DNA of 39,809 bases, from NCBI GenBank assembly GCA_028291515.1, contig JAQGHU010000047.1, positions 1-39,809 of the forward strand. Reading direction: 5' to 3'. Numbering within the stretch: position 1 is the stretch's first letter; each line of letters begins with the position of its first letter. The position numbers and the translations under genes were made by a program. The stretch comes from Schlesneria sp. Lineage in GTDB: Bacteria; Planctomycetota; Planctomycetia; Planctomycetales; Planctomycetaceae. The notes beneath the pieces were generated by a model that had not been told where the DNA came from, did no database searches, and saw nothing but the letters and a program-made list of their open reading frames with translations. Shown in pieces: positions 33,301 through 39,809 of the stretch.

Positions 33301-33407
33301 TCCAGAGGCAAATGGGGAATCATGCGCAGGCCACCTGCAATCAACAGTATCGAGAGTGCCAGAACGGCGACCCGTAACCGCAGCGCCGTTTCTACCAACC
33401 ATCCCAT
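30330..33407 (-). CDS. RND-family efflux permease (CzcA/CusA-like)
   Basis: 1025 residues, the inner-membrane proton-driven pump of a tripartite efflux system. Twelve membrane spans in two repeats are expected; visible elements include the N-terminal [20 protein letters not shown], the large periplasmic PVFPEF-type region ([20 protein letters not shown]), the TM4 proton-relay region [20 protein letters not shown] with acidic residues, and late TM clusters ([20 protein letters not shown]). Similarity in layout is closest to heavy-metal efflux pumps, but the CusA-type Met cluster is not obvious, so substrate is open. ATG 33407 is preferred to TTG 33419 because GGAGAG lies just upstream. Confidence 0.94.
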   Translation of the reverse strand: MGWLVETALRLRVAVLALSILLIAGGLRMIPHLPLDVFPEFSPPYVEIQTEAPGLSAEEVENLVTFPLENALIGTPGLDTLRSKSVLGLSSIRLLLHQNADLYRARQLVQERLAVETPRLPAVARPPVILQPLSSLSRMMKIGVWSEKLSQRDLTELAVWTIRPRLMAIPGVANVAIWGQRDKQLQVIVDPDRLRAHQVTLDTVLKSAADAVVLDAGGFIDTPNQRMAVRQLSPVSVPDDLARTVVAFRDGAVLRLGDVADVQVGSPPPIGDAIINDGPGLLLIVEKQPAANMLEVTRKVEEALEALKPGLKDVELDPTIFRPATFIERSIDNLTHALLTGCVLVVIVLIAFLYDWRTAVISLTAIPLSLVATIVVLYWWGLTINTMIIAGLVIALGEVVDDAIIDVENIVRRLRLNQSLAEPRSAFRVVLDASLEVRSAVVYATIIIVLVFLPVFFLDGLPGAFFRPLAIGYVLAIMASLLTALVVTPALSLMILPNAQRKSHEPPLSRWLREPYRLVLPWFVSRPMSALMFLAVAFVATFGLINRLGQEFMPNFQETDFLMHFVEKPGTSIEAMDRITILASRELRAIPGVRNFGSHIGRAEVADEVVGPNFTELWISIDPDVNYTQTLGKIQEAVDGYPGLKRDVLTFLRERVKEVLTGASSSIVVRIYGAELATLRKKAKEVEATIGKIDGVSNLKVESQELVPQVEVRLRPEAAERFGLTPGQVRRAVTTLLRGMKVGEVYENQKKFDVVVWSTDKSRADLAALHDLRIDTPSGGQVPLKDVAEIGIVPAPNEVKREGGSRRIDVTCDAKGRDLGSVARDIETAVREMPFDRGYHPEFLGEYAARQASQQRLFSLGLVSLMGILLILYIDFQSLRLTLMVTLTIPFALIGGVVAAWLSGGVLSLGSLIGFVTVLGIAARNGIMLVSHYRHLQEEEGEPFGLNLVIRGAEERLIPILMTVLTTALALLPLAISGNKPGHEIEYPLAVVIVGGLVTSTILNLFLLPPLYLLWGRHAVVPRES

Positions 33408-33473
33408 TTGACTCTCCAACAGAGACCCGTGTTCAGTATTCGGGCACTTCGAATTGTGTGGCTCGCTCGGTGA

Positions 33474-34772
33474 CTACTTGGCAAATCCGAATTCGGTGCC
33501 GGCGAGCTCGGCCGCCCCCGCGGTGACAACCAACGCGCCCGGTTGAATACCGCGTCGAACAGCCGCCCATCCTCCGTCGACCCAACCAATGTCAACTCGG
33601 CGACGAACAAACTTGCGGTCTCCGGTTTTCTCATAGACCCATTGACCGCCATAGACATCATGAATCACGGCCGACCAGGGGAGAGCCACTTGCTTGGTCT
33701 CGCCCCGCAGTGTCAGATGCGCTGCCACTTTCTGTCCGGACTGATACTTGTGGGCTTCATTGGGAAGGACATAGTACAAGTCGACTGCTGCGGCCAGCGG
33801 CACTGATGTGGGCGGCAGGGCCGCTGGCTTCACGAGTAGATCGTGATCGGATGGCCGGCCGTCCAGTAAGGTGATGCGGGCCGACTGAGCCACATCGAGT
33901 TCTTCGAAGTCGCCAATGTAGACCGGAACCTTGACCCAGAGAGTCTCTTCATCCATCACTTCAAACAACGGTGCTCCGGCAGCGACGATCACTCCCGAAC
34001 GGACTTGCACAGTGCGAATGATTCCAGAGAGAGGCGAAGTGATTGCGATCGGCTCCAGCGTTCCTGCCTCTTCGTCCAGCTTGACGCTATCGACCTGGTC
34101 CTTGCGAGCCTTCGCCGCCGCCATTGATTTTTGAGCGAGTTGAAGCTGAGCGGTCGCTTCATCGACGGCGCGAACTGTTCCCGCCTTTTCCTTCAGCAAC
34201 CGCTCGGCTCGTTCCAAGGCAATCTTGGCCGCCTCCACTTGAACGGACGCTTGCTGCATCAGCCCGTCTGCATCGATCCGCGACTGGGCCAGGGTGTTCT
34301 TGGCTTCTGCGAAGCGGATCCGTTCGGCGGGGGTCAGCACAGACCGCTCGGGTGACAAGAGGGGGAGCAACTTGAGCAGGTCGTGTCCCTCTTCGACCTT
34401 TCGCCCCACTTCCGGGAAGGGTTCTTTGCTGCTGGCGGAAACCTTGCCAGCCAGTGGGGCGGACACGATGACCGAAGCTCCGGTGGGAAGCATGATGTCC
34501 GCGCCGTAAGGCCGCGTCCGCACCATGGTCCGCTCTTCAACAGGAGCGATCTGGATCGACAGCCGCCGCTCGGCATCCGCTGTCAGCTCGATCGTATTGA
34601 GTTGCGCTTCGGAAACCGGATGTGTTGTTTTCGCGGCCCCTTGTGCCGTGCTGGCTGACTTCGCTGGACTAACAGGTCCCATGAAGAGATAGCGACTCGC
34701 GACGGCTCCAACCAGGATAGAGGCCGCCGCCGTGACGAAGCGCGTGACGTACGACCCATTCGCGTTCGTCAT
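33474..34772 (-). CDS. RND periplasmic adaptor subunit (HlyD/CzcB-like)
   Basis: 432 residues from ATG 34772, with GGAG 9 nt upstream. Membrane anchor FVTAAASILVGAVASRYLFM, then the barrel-sandwich/lipoyl region (GASVIVSAPLAGKVSASSKE), alpha-helical hairpin (AKNTLAQSRIDADGLMQQAS onward) and beta-barrel (LWVKVPVYIGDFEELDVAQS), ending VVTAGAAELAGTEFGFAK. It links the RND pump to the outer membrane duct. Long upstream in-frame sequence overlaps the kinase gene and is not used. The spacing to the pump gene is 66 nt, so the two are likely co-transcribed. Confidence 0.92.
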   Translation of the reverse strand: MTNANGSYVTRFVTAAASILVGAVASRYLFMGPVSPAKSASTAQGAAKTTHPVSEAQLNTIELTADAERRLSIQIAPVEERTMVRTRPYGADIMLPTGASVIVSAPLAGKVSASSKEPFPEVGRKVEEGHDLLKLLPLLSPERSVLTPAERIRFAEAKNTLAQSRIDADGLMQQASVQVEAAKIALERAERLLKEKAGTVRAVDEATAQLQLAQKSMAAAKARKDQVDSVKLDEEAGTLEPIAITSPLSGIIRTVQVRSGVIVAAGAPLFEVMDEETLWVKVPVYIGDFEELDVAQSARITLLDGRPSDHDLLVKPAALPPTSVPLAAAVDLYYVLPNEAHKYQSGQKVAAHLTLRGETKQVALPWSAVIHDVYGGQWVYEKTGDRKFVRRRVDIGWVDGGWAAVRRGIQPGALVVTAGAAELAGTEFGFAK

Positions 34773-34818
34773 TGATACAAACTCCAATCGACATTCAGTG
34801 AAATGGACAAACAAAAGT

Positions 34819-36237
34819 TCATTGGTAAGCGGGTGCCTGTGCAACAGAGGCCAATCGAGACGCACCGGGGAGTCGAATCGTGACAGTTGTTCCGACGTTG
34901 ACTTCGCTATCGATTTCGATGCTGCCGCCATGCAGTTGCACGGTGGCACGAGTGATCGCGAGGCCCAGACCCGCCCCACCAATGGCGGTGTTCCGAGACA
35001 GATCGACACGGTAGAACCGTTCAAACACGCGCGGTAGATGCTCGTGCGGAATACCGATCCCGGTATCAATCACGCGGATCTGAGCACCGACGGTATCGAC
35101 TTCGCATTCGACAGTCACTTCGCCGTGATCGCGGGTGTACTTGATCGCGTTATCAACGATGTTTAAGATCGCCTGCCTCAGTAGCAGATCATCACCGATC
35201 ACCTCAAACGATTTCATCGAACCGATATTCAACGTGATGTCGCGTGTCCCAGCTAGCGGTCGAAGTTGCTCGGCGATATCCAACACCAGGGCATCCACAC
35301 GCAGGCGTTCACGTCGAAACTTCGTCACACCCGCATCGTGTCGACTGAGGTTGAGCAATTGATCGGCCAAGCGGCCAAGCCGTGTTGCCTCTTCAACCAC
35401 GGTCGTCAGCGACTGCTGATACTCTTCCGAAGAGCGCGGCCTGCGGAGCGCTGATTCCGCCTCGGCCCGCAAGACGGCCAACGGGGTTCTCAATTCGTGC
35501 GACGCATCGGCAGTGAATCTTTGAATCTCTTCAACGGCCTGCTTCAGACGAGCGATCAGTGAGTTCAAGGTGCCGGCGAGTTGTCCCAGTTCATCATGGC
35601 GATTGGGAACTTCAATCCGCTGATTCAAGTTGGAGATATTGATCGAATCGGCGATGCGAACGATTTCCTGGACAGGGGCGAGTGCTCGAGTTGCCAGGAA
35701 GTAGCCACCAGCGAGGGCGAACATAACCGCCAGAGGAAGGAGAGCGGACATCAGCCACAGTAAGGCTCGCAAGTCTGCGTCAACCGGAGCGAGCGACGTG
35801 AAGGCCAACACGGACATCTTACCTATCGGGCCATCGACGTCCTGACGCATCGCACGGATGATCGGTTCATCTCCAACCTTTACGCTAAGGTACTCTGACG
35901 AATCGGCTCGAGTTGCATTGGCAAGTACTTCGGCATGCGGTTGAGACGCTCCCTCACTGCTGAACAGGAGATGCCCCTGATCGTCAGCAACGAGGAACTC
36001 ATAGATATCGTGACGAAAGAATCGCAGACGCAAATGTTTGTTGACGGACTCCCGGTCGGAAGCCAGTTGCAATTCCAAAGCTAATTCTCGCGATTCCTCA
36101 CTTAACGCCGAATCGACACGAGCCAGCAGTTGCTGCCGAGTCAGCATCAATAAGATCACGCAGAACACGACCAGGACAAAGGCCATCGCGGCTGCATACC
36201 ACAGCGCGAGACGCCAGCGGATGGAGAGTGCTTTCAC
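34819..36237 (-). CDS. Sensor histidine kinase of the efflux locus
   Basis: 472 residues. Two membrane spans (about 11-33 and 158-183) flank a periplasmic sensor region of about 125 residues. A HAMP domain (ATRALAPVQEIVRIADSINI) leads to the H-box DASHELRTPLAVLRAE with His247, and the ATPase part has the N-box NIVDNAIKYT, G1 DTGIGIP, FERFYR and G2 GAGLGLAI. It phosphorylates the response regulator encoded just upstream; their genes overlap by 4 nt (ATGA). The pair is CusSR-like in layout and probably turns on the adjacent pump when its substrate is sensed outside the cytoplasm. The ligand is unknown. Confidence 0.94.
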   Translation of the reverse strand: MKALSIRWRLALWYAAAMAFVLVVFCVILLMLTRQQLLARVDSALSEESRELALELQLASDRESVNKHLRLRFFRHDIYEFLVADDQGHLLFSSEGASQPHAEVLANATRADSSEYLSVKVGDEPIIRAMRQDVDGPIGKMSVLAFTSLAPVDADLRALLWLMSALLPLAVMFALAGGYFLATRALAPVQEIVRIADSINISNLNQRIEVPNRHDELGQLAGTLNSLIARLKQAVEEIQRFTADASHELRTPLAVLRAEAESALRRPRSSEEYQQSLTTVVEEATRLGRLADQLLNLSRHDAGVTKFRRERLRVDALVLDIAEQLRPLAGTRDITLNIGSMKSFEVIGDDLLLRQAILNIVDNAIKYTRDHGEVTVECEVDTVGAQIRVIDTGIGIPHEHLPRVFERFYRVDLSRNTAIGGAGLGLAITRATVQLHGGSIEIDSEVNVGTTVTIRLPGASRLASVAQAPAYQ

Positions 36238-36908
36238 GGAGCATCTCCCAACAGATAGCCTTTGCCGCGAACCGTATGCAGGATCGATGGACCTCCCGAG
36301 CGTTCCAACTGCTTGCGGAGTTGATTGACGTGGACCTCAATGACATTGGTCCACGTGGTTGTCGTTTCCTTCCAGACATCGTGAGAGATCATTTGCCGCG
36401 TCACGATCTGGTTGGCATGGCGCAGCAGATAGACCAGTAACTCGAACTGGCGATTCTGCAGTTCCAATGCGATGCCTCCGCGAACGGCGGTGCGGGCGAG
36501 CAGATCGACGGACAAATCGCCAACGGTCAGGATGGCCGCAGAAGGGTTTTCCTGGCGCCGGTGCAAGGCTCGAATTCGTGCCAGCAATTCGTCCAAGGCG
36601 AACGGCTTCACAAGATAGTCGTCGGCACCTCGATCCAAGCCGGCCACTCGATCAGGAATGGTGTCGCGGGCGGTCAGAATCAGGCAAGGAGTCCGGTTGC
36701 CGCTGGCCCGCAGTTCCGATAACCAGACCAGTCCGTCTCCATCCGGAAGCATCAAGTCGAGGACGACGATACCAACTGCGGGTGACATCGCCTGCCTGGC
36801 AGCAACCAGCGTCTGCGCGGCCAGCGTTTCATAGCCCGCTTCATCAAGAGTCTTGACGACGCTCCGCAATAACTTGGGATGATCTTCAATCACGAGGATG
36901 ACGGGCAT
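36234..36908 (-). CDS. OmpR/PhoB-family response regulator
   Basis: 224 residues from ATG 36908. Receiver domain with acidic pair Glu8/Asp9 (VIEDH), phosphorylated Asp51 (VVLDLMLPDGDG), Thr79 (LILTARD) and Lys101 (YLVKPF). The C-terminal winged helix of the OmpR type (about 125-220) has FELLVYLLRHANQIVTRQMI and NVIEVHVNQLRKQLE. First gene of the efflux regulon transcript, overlapping the kinase gene by 4 nt. Expected to bind a promoter near the pump genes or its own upstream region. The ATG was preferred to TTG one codon upstream. Confidence 0.94.
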   Translation of the reverse strand: MPVILVIEDHPKLLRSVVKTLDEAGYETLAAQTLVAARQAMSPAVGIVVLDLMLPDGDGLVWLSELRASGNRTPCLILTARDTIPDRVAGLDRGADDYLVKPFALDELLARIRALHRRQENPSAAILTVGDLSVDLLARTAVRGGIALELQNRQFELLVYLLRHANQIVTRQMISHDVWKETTTTWTNVIEVHVNQLRKQLERSGGPSILHTVRGKGYLLGDAP

Positions 36909-37098
36909 CAACAGTCTCGGCGGTGCGATACGACAAACGCGGCGAATACGAACATGGTGTAAAGTAGCTGATTGTTGACGATTTCCTCAGCCTCGCGAAC
37001 TCGCTGCCTTCGACATTAATCAAAATTCATAAAGTATCGCATTCAAATGGGGCTCTTTAGGATTGTTCACGAGCGAAATAGACACTCTTTCTTCTCGC

Positions 37099-37227
37099 CA
37101 TTCCCGCGCAGGCGGGAATCCAGCAAGTGAAGGAACAGTGTTAATGCAGGAAAGACGAATCTTGTCCAATCCCGAGCGTAAGGGTGATTCGGTGCCGAAA
37201 GACTGGATTCCCGCCTGCGCGGGAATG
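37099..37227. repeat. REP-like inverted pair of 25-bp palindromic units
   Basis: The 25-nt unit beginning CATTCCCGCGCAGGCGGG and ending AATCCAG (37099-37123) is repeated exactly in inverse orientation at 37203-37227. Each unit forms a hairpin with 8-bp stem ATTCCCGC/GCGGGAAT. This resembles REP/BIME sequences. It lies in the 345-nt space between the response regulator and the solitary LRR gene, where no coding region is seen. Confidence 0.85.
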
Positions 37228-37253
37228 ACTGAGGGATTCTTCGAACAACAACT

Positions 37254-37742
37254 TCAGGGCTCGGGAACAATTCTGCAGTGGGACAAGACCTTCCGCAGGC
37301 GATTGCGCCCTTCAACAGTGGTTTTTGTGCCGGACAGATCCAGCGTGGTCAAGGTTCGTAATTGTTCCAGACGAATCAGCCCCGCGTCGGTCACATCATC
37401 GCCGCCGAGATCCAGTACGGCAATCCGGGGAAGCGCGTCGAGGGCACTTAGCCGCGCCTCTGACCCACGCGATGTAGGAACATTTGATGCTGGTATGTCG
37501 TCAGCGCCGAATTTCACCTGAGTTACCGACCACATCAATGGCAAGCGAGGATGCATGGACTTCGGCACCCACGCGGGACCGCGATACGACCATTCCGTGC
37601 GGCCACCCAGACTTTGGAGATACGCCTCGGCGCGTTTCTCGCGCTGGTAGGGAACCCAGAACATCTCAATCACGATAAAGGCGAACGCCAGCAGGACGCA
37701 GAAGCCGATTCGAATCGAATTGCGTCGAAAGAAGGGCCTCAT
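37254..37742 (-). CDS. Solitary membrane-anchored LRR protein of the array family
   Basis: 162 residues. Anchor near residues 12-31 (GFCVLLAFAFIVIEMFWVPY), neck YQREKRAEAYLQSLGGRTEW and YRGPAWVPKSM, then one to two LRRs (LDLGGDDVTDAGLIRLEQLR; LTTLDLSGTKTTVEGRNRLR) and the tail LRKVLSHCRIVPEP. It has the same design as the LRR members of the 16942-22804 array but stands alone about 14 kb away. ATG at 37742. It shows the family is dispersed in this genome. Function unknown. Confidence 0.85.
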   Translation of the reverse strand: MRPFFRRNSIRIGFCVLLAFAFIVIEMFWVPYQREKRAEAYLQSLGGRTEWSYRGPAWVPKSMHPRLPLMWSVTQVKFGADDIPASNVPTSRGSEARLSALDALPRIAVLDLGGDDVTDAGLIRLEQLRTLTTLDLSGTKTTVEGRNRLRKVLSHCRIVPEP

Positions 37743-38060
37743 CGCGGCGACACCCTTGGTCGCGCGCAGGCACCTTGTGAATCAGCACAAACTGAAAGGG
37801 AACAGCCCATCAGATCCGAAGACTTCTTGTGAGATGCGGAATGGGACAAAGGCATCCAGATACATTGGCATGAGCAGCTGTTCATCTGATGGTCATTTGA
37901 ATTGTCGTCGAATGTCCGAATTCTGGACACCGATTTCGGCTGATGTTAAGGGGAATTCACACAATGGACGGCTCCTGGCCTTATCGGCAATGGGTTGATT
38001 CATCAATCCCACAGCATCGCCGTGTTCAATGCGAACTTCTCCGCTCCCAAGCCTCTTCTC
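37743..38060. other. Intergenic region left of the insertion sequence
   Basis: About 320 bases with only short open frames on both strands and no recognised domain. It ends at the left inverted repeat of the IS630-type element. Confidence 0.4.
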
Positions 38061-38062
38061 GT

Positions 38063-38653
38063 TTATTGAGACGTAGGTTGATAATGCCGTATGTTCCAAG
38101 CCAATGGTAGTTCGGTGTGTCGGACGAAGGCTTTCAGGAGTCGTTGATCGGAACGGTATTCAGCGAAGGTGTGTTGGGCGTGTGTCGCCAGTTCGCTGAC
38201 ATCGCCGGGGCAATAGTTTGCCAGGCGGTGACACTTGGCATGGCTCCCGAGCGATTCAATGGCGTTGAGATGGGGGGCGTAGGGTGGCAGATATTCGAGA
38301 AACACGTCGCCCCGTCGAGCCGCCCAGTTCCGAACGAGTTTCGAGCGGTGAGCCTGCAGGTTGTCTAAGAGCACGATCAGAGGGCCTTGAATGTGTCGCC
38401 GGAGTTGCTGGAGAAACTGCAACACCTGGGGACTCCGAATGGACTCCTCTGCGTGCCACTGAATGTAGGAGGACAAGCGTCGTCGCCGGGGAGAGATGGT
38501 CACGGCCCCGATCACCGAGACTTTGCGGGAGTGACGAGCCCGGTGGACCAGCTGCGGAGTCTGGCCGAGGGGTGCCCAGGTGCGTTGGACGTGGGGTGTC
38601 AGCAGCAATCCGCTTTCATCGACGAAGACGAGGTGGGCCTGGTGTCGCCGGGC
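38063..38653 (-). CDS. IS630 transposase, C-terminal (DDE) part
   Basis: The second frame of the transposase. It carries the DDE catalytic domain: HLVFVDESGLLLTP (first Asp), PLIVLLDNLQAHRS (second Asp) and PYAPHLNAIESLGSHAK (final Glu), ending HYQPTSQ. It can be read only if translation or transcription shifts frame at the A7 tract (minus-strand complement of T7 at 38655-38661), which lies before the first Asp. The stop codon TAA at 38063-38065 uses the TA target duplication plus one flanking base. Confidence 0.9.
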   Translation of the reverse strand, partial: ARRHQAHLVFVDESGLLLTPHVQRTWAPLGQTPQLVHRARHSRKVSVIGAVTISPRRRRLSSYIQWHAEESIRSPQVLQFLQQLRRHIQGPLIVLLDNLQAHRSKLVRNWAARRGDVFLEYLPPYAPHLNAIESLGSHAKCHRLANYCPGDVSELATHAQHTFAEYRSDQRLLKAFVRHTELPLAWNIRHYQPTSQ

Positions 38654-39119
38654 CTTTTTTTAAGGCGCGGCCAGTCTCGCGCCACCCAGCCGCTGACCAC
38701 TTCCTGGTTGCGTTCGCGGGGACGCAACCAGGCTTCTGGCAACTGAAGCCCAAGTCACGCAGCAAGTCCGAAAGATAGCACACGTGATAGGTCACGCCGT
38801 ACACGTCCTGAATCATCTGCCAGATCCGCGGACGCGTCCAAAGTTCCGTGTCGAAGCCCGCGGCCTGTGCGCCCGCCAACAGGCGACGCTGCAGATCTTC
38901 CCGCTGCTCGACAGTCAACTTCGGCGTGGCACCCGCATGAGGCTTGGCTTGCAGAGCCTGCACCCCTTGCTCGCGGGCCGCTTTCAGCCATTTCTGCACC
39001 GACCGCAGCGAGCGGTCAAGCACCTCGGCGATTTCGTCCGGAGACCACCCTTGCTCGGCCAGGTCCACCGCACGCAATCGAATCGATTCCAGTTCCTGAG
39101 GACTTCCATGTCTTCGCAT
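38616..39119 (-). CDS. IS630 transposase, N-terminal (helix-turn-helix) part
   Basis: 167 residues from ATG 39119. It begins MRRHGSPQELESIRLRAVDL and carries two helix-turn-helix regions: EQGWSPDEIAEVLDRSLRSV with QKWLKAA near residues 23-49, and a second winged-helix part (LWTRPRIWQMIQDVYGVTYH followed by LSDLLRDLGF) near 92-125. These bind the element ends. It ends 18 residues after the A7 tract in a shifted frame; the productive transposase continues in the 38063-38653 frame. Confidence 0.9.
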   Translation of the reverse strand: MRRHGSPQELESIRLRAVDLAEQGWSPDEIAEVLDRSLRSVQKWLKAAREQGVQALQAKPHAGATPKLTVEQREDLQRRLLAGAQAAGFDTELWTRPRIWQMIQDVYGVTYHVCYLSDLLRDLGFSCQKPGCVPANATRKWSAAGWRETGRALKKGPATPGPPRLRR

Positions 39120-39264
39120 ACACCATTAGATAAATGCACTCCACTTCCGCGTCAATATCAACCTACGTCTCAATAAACGGTGTTACTGGGCAATGAAGCG
39201 TTCGAGCACTACGATAATTCTCGCGAGTTGACATTGTGAGATCCTCTTTTCAGTGAGTCCGTTC

Positions 39265-39809
39265 ATGTTTCATCGAATGTGCCTGATCTTGACTGTGGCG
39301 ATTGTCATCGCAGGATCGGGTTCATTGCGCGCTCAGACGGATTCGCCGACGACGGCTTGGCCTCCTGCGGTCGATCCGAGCGTGATGACGAAGGCGTTTC
39401 CCGGCCGAAAGGTGGAGTTCTTTCGGCATGGAACCAAGGCGGAATGGGGATATGCCAAGCCGCAACAGGACTACTTCATCCTCGTCCATCCTGAGAAGCC
39501 ACAACCGAATTCTCCGGTCTATGTCGTGCTGCATTCCGCGGGGCACGACGCGAAATCGGCGTTTGAAATTGGAACCGAAGGAGCAGAAGGGCCGCGAGGG
39601 CACTTTTTGTACTATCCACCAGCAGACTGCTACGGACTGTATCCCGATTGTCGAGCCAACGGTGGTGTTGGCGATTGGTGGTGGGGTGGAACGGAACCGA
39701 ATCAAAAGGCCCCGCGCAACATGGGGCCCGATCCGACTCCTTGTGAAAAACGCGTCGAAGAGACTGTGAAGTGGATGCTGTCGCAATATCCGACTGATGC
39801 CAATCGAGT
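39265..39809 (+). CDS. Secreted alpha/beta-hydrolase-like protein (3' end outside window)
   Basis: The first 181 residues, cut by the window edge. Signal peptide MFHRMCLILTVAIVIAGSGS ending near LRAQ. The body shows a beta-strand-rich hydrolase N-terminus: DYFILVHPEKPQPNSPVYVV, LHSAGHDAKSAF (an oxyanion-type HxxGH-like turn) and YYPPADCYGLYPDCRANGG, then GDWWWGG. This is the style of planctomycete esterase/prolyl-oligopeptidase-like proteins, but the catalytic Ser region is beyond the edge. A second ATG at 39277 is possible. Family assignment is tentative. Confidence 0.55.
   Translation, partial: MFHRMCLILTVAIVIAGSGSLRAQTDSPTTAWPPAVDPSVMTKAFPGRKVEFFRHGTKAEWGYAKPQQDYFILVHPEKPQPNSPVYVVLHSAGHDAKSAFEIGTEGAEGPRGHFLYYPPADCYGLYPDCRANGGVGDWWWGGTEPNQKAPRNMGPDPTPCEKRVEETVKWMLSQYPTDANR

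Larger units (their letters stand above)
38061..39178 (-). mobile_element. IS630-family insertion sequence
   Basis: About 1.1 kb bounded by perfect 23-bp inverted repeats: GTTTATTGAGACGTAGG followed by TTGATA at 38061-38083, and its complement at 39156-39178. The transposase reads on the minus strand in two frames. IS630 elements insert at TA; the TA inside each terminus (38064-38065 and 39174-39175) is the likely duplicated target, so the flanks GTT and AAC rebuild the palindrome GTTTAAAC as the original site. Confidence 0.92.

Overview
The window looks like chromosomal DNA of a planctomycete. The signs are a type I sulfatase, many leucine-rich-repeat and two-span membrane proteins in a paralogous array, a HEAT plus VWA secreted protein, a PF20097-like zinc-ribbon protein, and the overall style of the metabolic genes. 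Names come from motif reading only; no database search was possible.

Layout. 1-740 is the 3' end of rpoC. A gene-poor stretch with a GC-rich block between two identical repeats follows (741-1798). Next come an ECF-like sigma factor and a SnoaL-like protein (1799-3128), facing an SDR oxidoreductase and 2-isopropylmalate synthase (3306-5791, minus strand). 5792-7366 has no intact gene but holds two recognisable fossils: a UvrD/Rep-type helicase N-terminus and a LexA C-terminal domain. At 7367-7499 a leader with mutually exclusive stems precedes a small zinc-ribbon membrane protein. About 8961-13611 is an accessory island: a winged-helix-like protein, a small ORF coupled to an excisionase-like HTH protein, a putative replication initiator with downstream repeats, a promoter with an overlapping palindrome, an XRE regulator and a tyrosine integrase whose end lies inside a tRNA-Gln gene.

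14058-16804 holds an M24 peptidase and a sulfatase. 16942-24314 is the most unusual part. It is a minus-strand array of about a dozen genes that reshuffle two protein types: short two-span membrane proteins with an MREFF..WRRK head, and membrane-anchored LRR proteins ending in a LRKALPNC-type tail. Several junctions share the same 8-nt stop/start overlap, and about 1 kb is duplicated with a constant offset of 3136 bp and is partly decaying. A WD40-repeat protein leads the array, and a further LRR member sits alone at 37254-37742.

24404-25900 is hldE (ADP-heptose synthesis). 25901-26972 holds TGTCA-type repeats and a terminator. 26973-28292 is the HEAT/VWA protein and 28302-28541 the zinc-ribbon protein. 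28623-36908 is a minus-strand locus with response regulator, histidine kinase, adaptor, RND pump and TolC-like protein, a self-contained efflux system. After a REP-like inverted pair and the solitary LRR gene comes an IS630-type insertion sequence (38061-39178) whose transposase is split at an A7 tract. The window ends in a secreted, probably alpha/beta-hydrolase-like protein cut by the edge.
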